DNA from: Bacillota bacterium
Lineage (GTDB): Bacteria > Bacillota > Bacilli > Thermoactinomycetales > DSM-44946
DNA length: 5,913 bases
NCBI GenBank assembly: GCA_021793745.1
Contig: JAJYSD010000095.1
Span: forward strand, 1-5,913
Direction of reading: 5' to 3'
Positions 5,295 through 5,913 of the stretch are shown in pieces. The notes under the pieces are model-generated. The model ran no database searches, was not told the DNA's origin, and worked only from the letters and a program-made list of their open reading frames with translations. Every line of letters begins with the position of its first letter. Position 1 is the stretch's first letter. The position numbers and the translations under genes were made by a program.

Positions 5295-5721
5295 TTACGG
5301 GGAAAGCCCCTTTCTGAACACCCAGCTGTTCCTCGCATAGCCCATCTTCTCATAGAAGCGGTGGGCATCCTCCCGCTGAACCCCCGATGTCAGCTCCACC
5401 AAACGACAGCCCTGAGCCCGGGCAAACGTTTCGAGGTAGCGGACCAGTTCGGCGCCGTAGCCTTTGGATCGCTCCTCAGCCCTTGTCACCAAATCGTAAA
5501 TGAAGAGATGGCGGCCGTTGTAAAAATTGGTCCCCACCGCCACACCCGCCAGTGCCACGCAGCCCGTCCTCCTCCAGGGCGAACAATCGGTAACCCCGGG
5601 GGCGCATCTCATCCAGCAGCGACAGGTAGGTATCCAGATCCAGATGGGGACGCAGCTCCTTCATGAGCGGAAAAGCGTCGATCCACTCTTCTTTCTTGGT
5701 CAATTCCCGAATCACCGGCAT
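5295..5721 (-). pseudogene. GNAT family N-acetyltransferase, broken by a frameshift
   Basis: Two overlapping minus-strand frames together make one GNAT protein of about 141 residues. The first frame (from the ATG at 5721) gives MPVIRELTKKEEWIDAFPLM ... RPRGYRLFALEEDG. The family sequence then resumes one base out of frame as CVALAGVAVGTNFYNGRHLF, followed by IYDLVT, the acetyl-CoA loop R84-S-K-G-Y-G89, and EDAHRFYEKMGYARNSWVFRK to the TAA at 5295. The slip lies at or near the GGG run in GACGGGCTGC (plus-strand CCC at 5563-5565); dropping one base restores the frame. As written, translation from 5721 ends at 5476 after 81 residues and lacks the acetyl-CoA site. The two halves keep good protein-like sequence, so the lesion is either very recent or a sequencing error in a G run. 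The start follows GGGGGAGAGG closely. It is first in the probable unit with the intact GNAT gene. Confidence 0.85.
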
Positions 5722-5792
5722 CCTCTCCCCCGACAACGAAGATGATCATTTTCGCCCCAAACGGATGCGACAAAATCCAGGACCACACTCCC

Positions 5793-5836
5793 GGGGAAAA
5801 AGGATCTTTCCCCAAAAAGGTGCCCTTCCAAAAAGG
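5793..5836 (-). repeat. Short degenerate repeats and hairpin in the GNAT leader
   Basis: On the minus strand CCTTTTT occurs three times at 16-17 base intervals (start points on the plus strand 5797, 5814 and 5830). The last copy forms a perfect 7-bp hairpin GGGGAAA/TTTCCCC (5813-5793) and the first a 5-bp CCCTT/AAGGG hairpin. All lie in the untranslated leader between the -10 at 5849-5854 and the frameshifted GNAT gene. Function is unknown. Confidence 0.4.
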
Positions 5837-5848
5837 GTGGCTAGCTTG

Positions 5849-5854
5849 ATTATA
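5849..5854 (-). promoter_or_regulatory. -10 element for the GNAT gene pair
   Basis: A perfect TATAAT on the minus strand lies in an AT-rich stretch downstream of the terminator at 5886-5913. No clear TTGACA-like -35 is present at 16-18 bp, only an A/T-rich run. It would give a leader of about 120 nt before the ATG at 5721. It is the only promoter-like element between the upstream terminator and the GNAT genes. Confidence 0.5.
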
Positions 5855-5885
5855 CAAATTTTTCACCCGAAAAAATGGAAAAGAT

Positions 5886-5913
5886 AAAAAAAAAGCGATC
5901 CGAAAGGATCGCT
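5886..5913 (-). terminator. Rho-independent terminator of a gene beyond the right edge
   Basis: On the minus strand AGCGATCC (5913-5906), loop TTTC, GGATCGCT (5901-5894) is followed by a run of U residues (5893-5886). The stem is perfect over 8 bp up to the window edge and may extend beyond it. It would end a minus-strand gene lying to the right of the window, so the GNAT genes start a new transcript. Confidence 0.92.

Noticed and set aside
5830..5843. AGGGTGG on the plus strand, resembling the start of a T-box antiterminator
   Set aside because: Only the first bases match the T-box sequence. There is no Stem I, no plus-strand terminator and no aminoacyl-tRNA synthetase or amino acid gene downstream on that strand.
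1..5913. Mobile elements, CRISPR arrays, toxin-antitoxin or defence genes
   Set aside because: No transposase or integrase motif, long inverted repeat, regularly spaced repeat array or defence domain was seen. The window reads as housekeeping chromosome.

Overview
The window looks like a chromosomal stretch of a fairly GC-rich member of the Bacillota (Firmicutes). Shine-Dalgarno sites are strong (GGAGG or GGGGG type), GTG and TTG starts are common, sigma-A promoters are near consensus, and terminators are classic hairpins with a U tract. The gene set yqeW-like, rpsU and yqeY recalls the Bacillus subtilis yqeW-rpsU-yqeY neighbourhood. A thermoactinomycete-like Bacillales (Planifilum or Kroppenstedtia type) is my best guess, but this is inference from gene content and composition only.

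Layout, left to right. Bases 1-99 are non-coding and carry a Shine-Dalgarno site on the minus strand for a gene beyond the left edge. A minus-strand terminator (100-137) closes the unit hit - rpsU - yqeY, which is read right to left from 1364 to 161. A consensus TTGACA-18-TATAAT promoter sits directly after the hit stop codon and gives rpsU-yqeY its own transcript with a leader of about 190 nt. rpsU (57 codons, 619-792) is short and easily missed. To the right, divergently read, is a plus-strand gene for an unrecognised 121-residue charged, proline-rich protein (1526-1891). It ends in a 14-bp-stem terminator. Next on the plus strand is a Na+/phosphate symporter-family gene (yqeW-like, 2005-2961).

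From 2992 to the right edge everything is again on the minus strand. The order in transcription direction is: the terminator of an unseen gene (5886-5913), a promoter -10, a frameshifted GNAT acetyltransferase gene (5295-5721), an intact GNAT acetyltransferase (4719-5267), a tiny acidic protein of 52 residues (4457-4615), a non-coding gap of about 320 bases, a NUDIX hydrolase (3689-4123) and deoC (2992-3657). NUDIX and deoC are 31 nt apart and probably co-transcribed. deoC and yqeW converge tail to tail with about 30 nt between them and no clear terminator.

Functionally this is mostly housekeeping: ribosomal protein S21 and YqeY (translation-linked), nucleotide and nucleoside salvage or clean-up (HIT, NUDIX, DeoC), phosphate transport, and two N-acetyltransferases of unknown substrate. 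I see no mobile element, CRISPR array, tRNA or rRNA. I also see no clearly novel multi-gene system. The items most worth a second look are the long structured rpsU leader, the single-base frameshift in the distal GNAT gene, and the two small unrecognised proteins.
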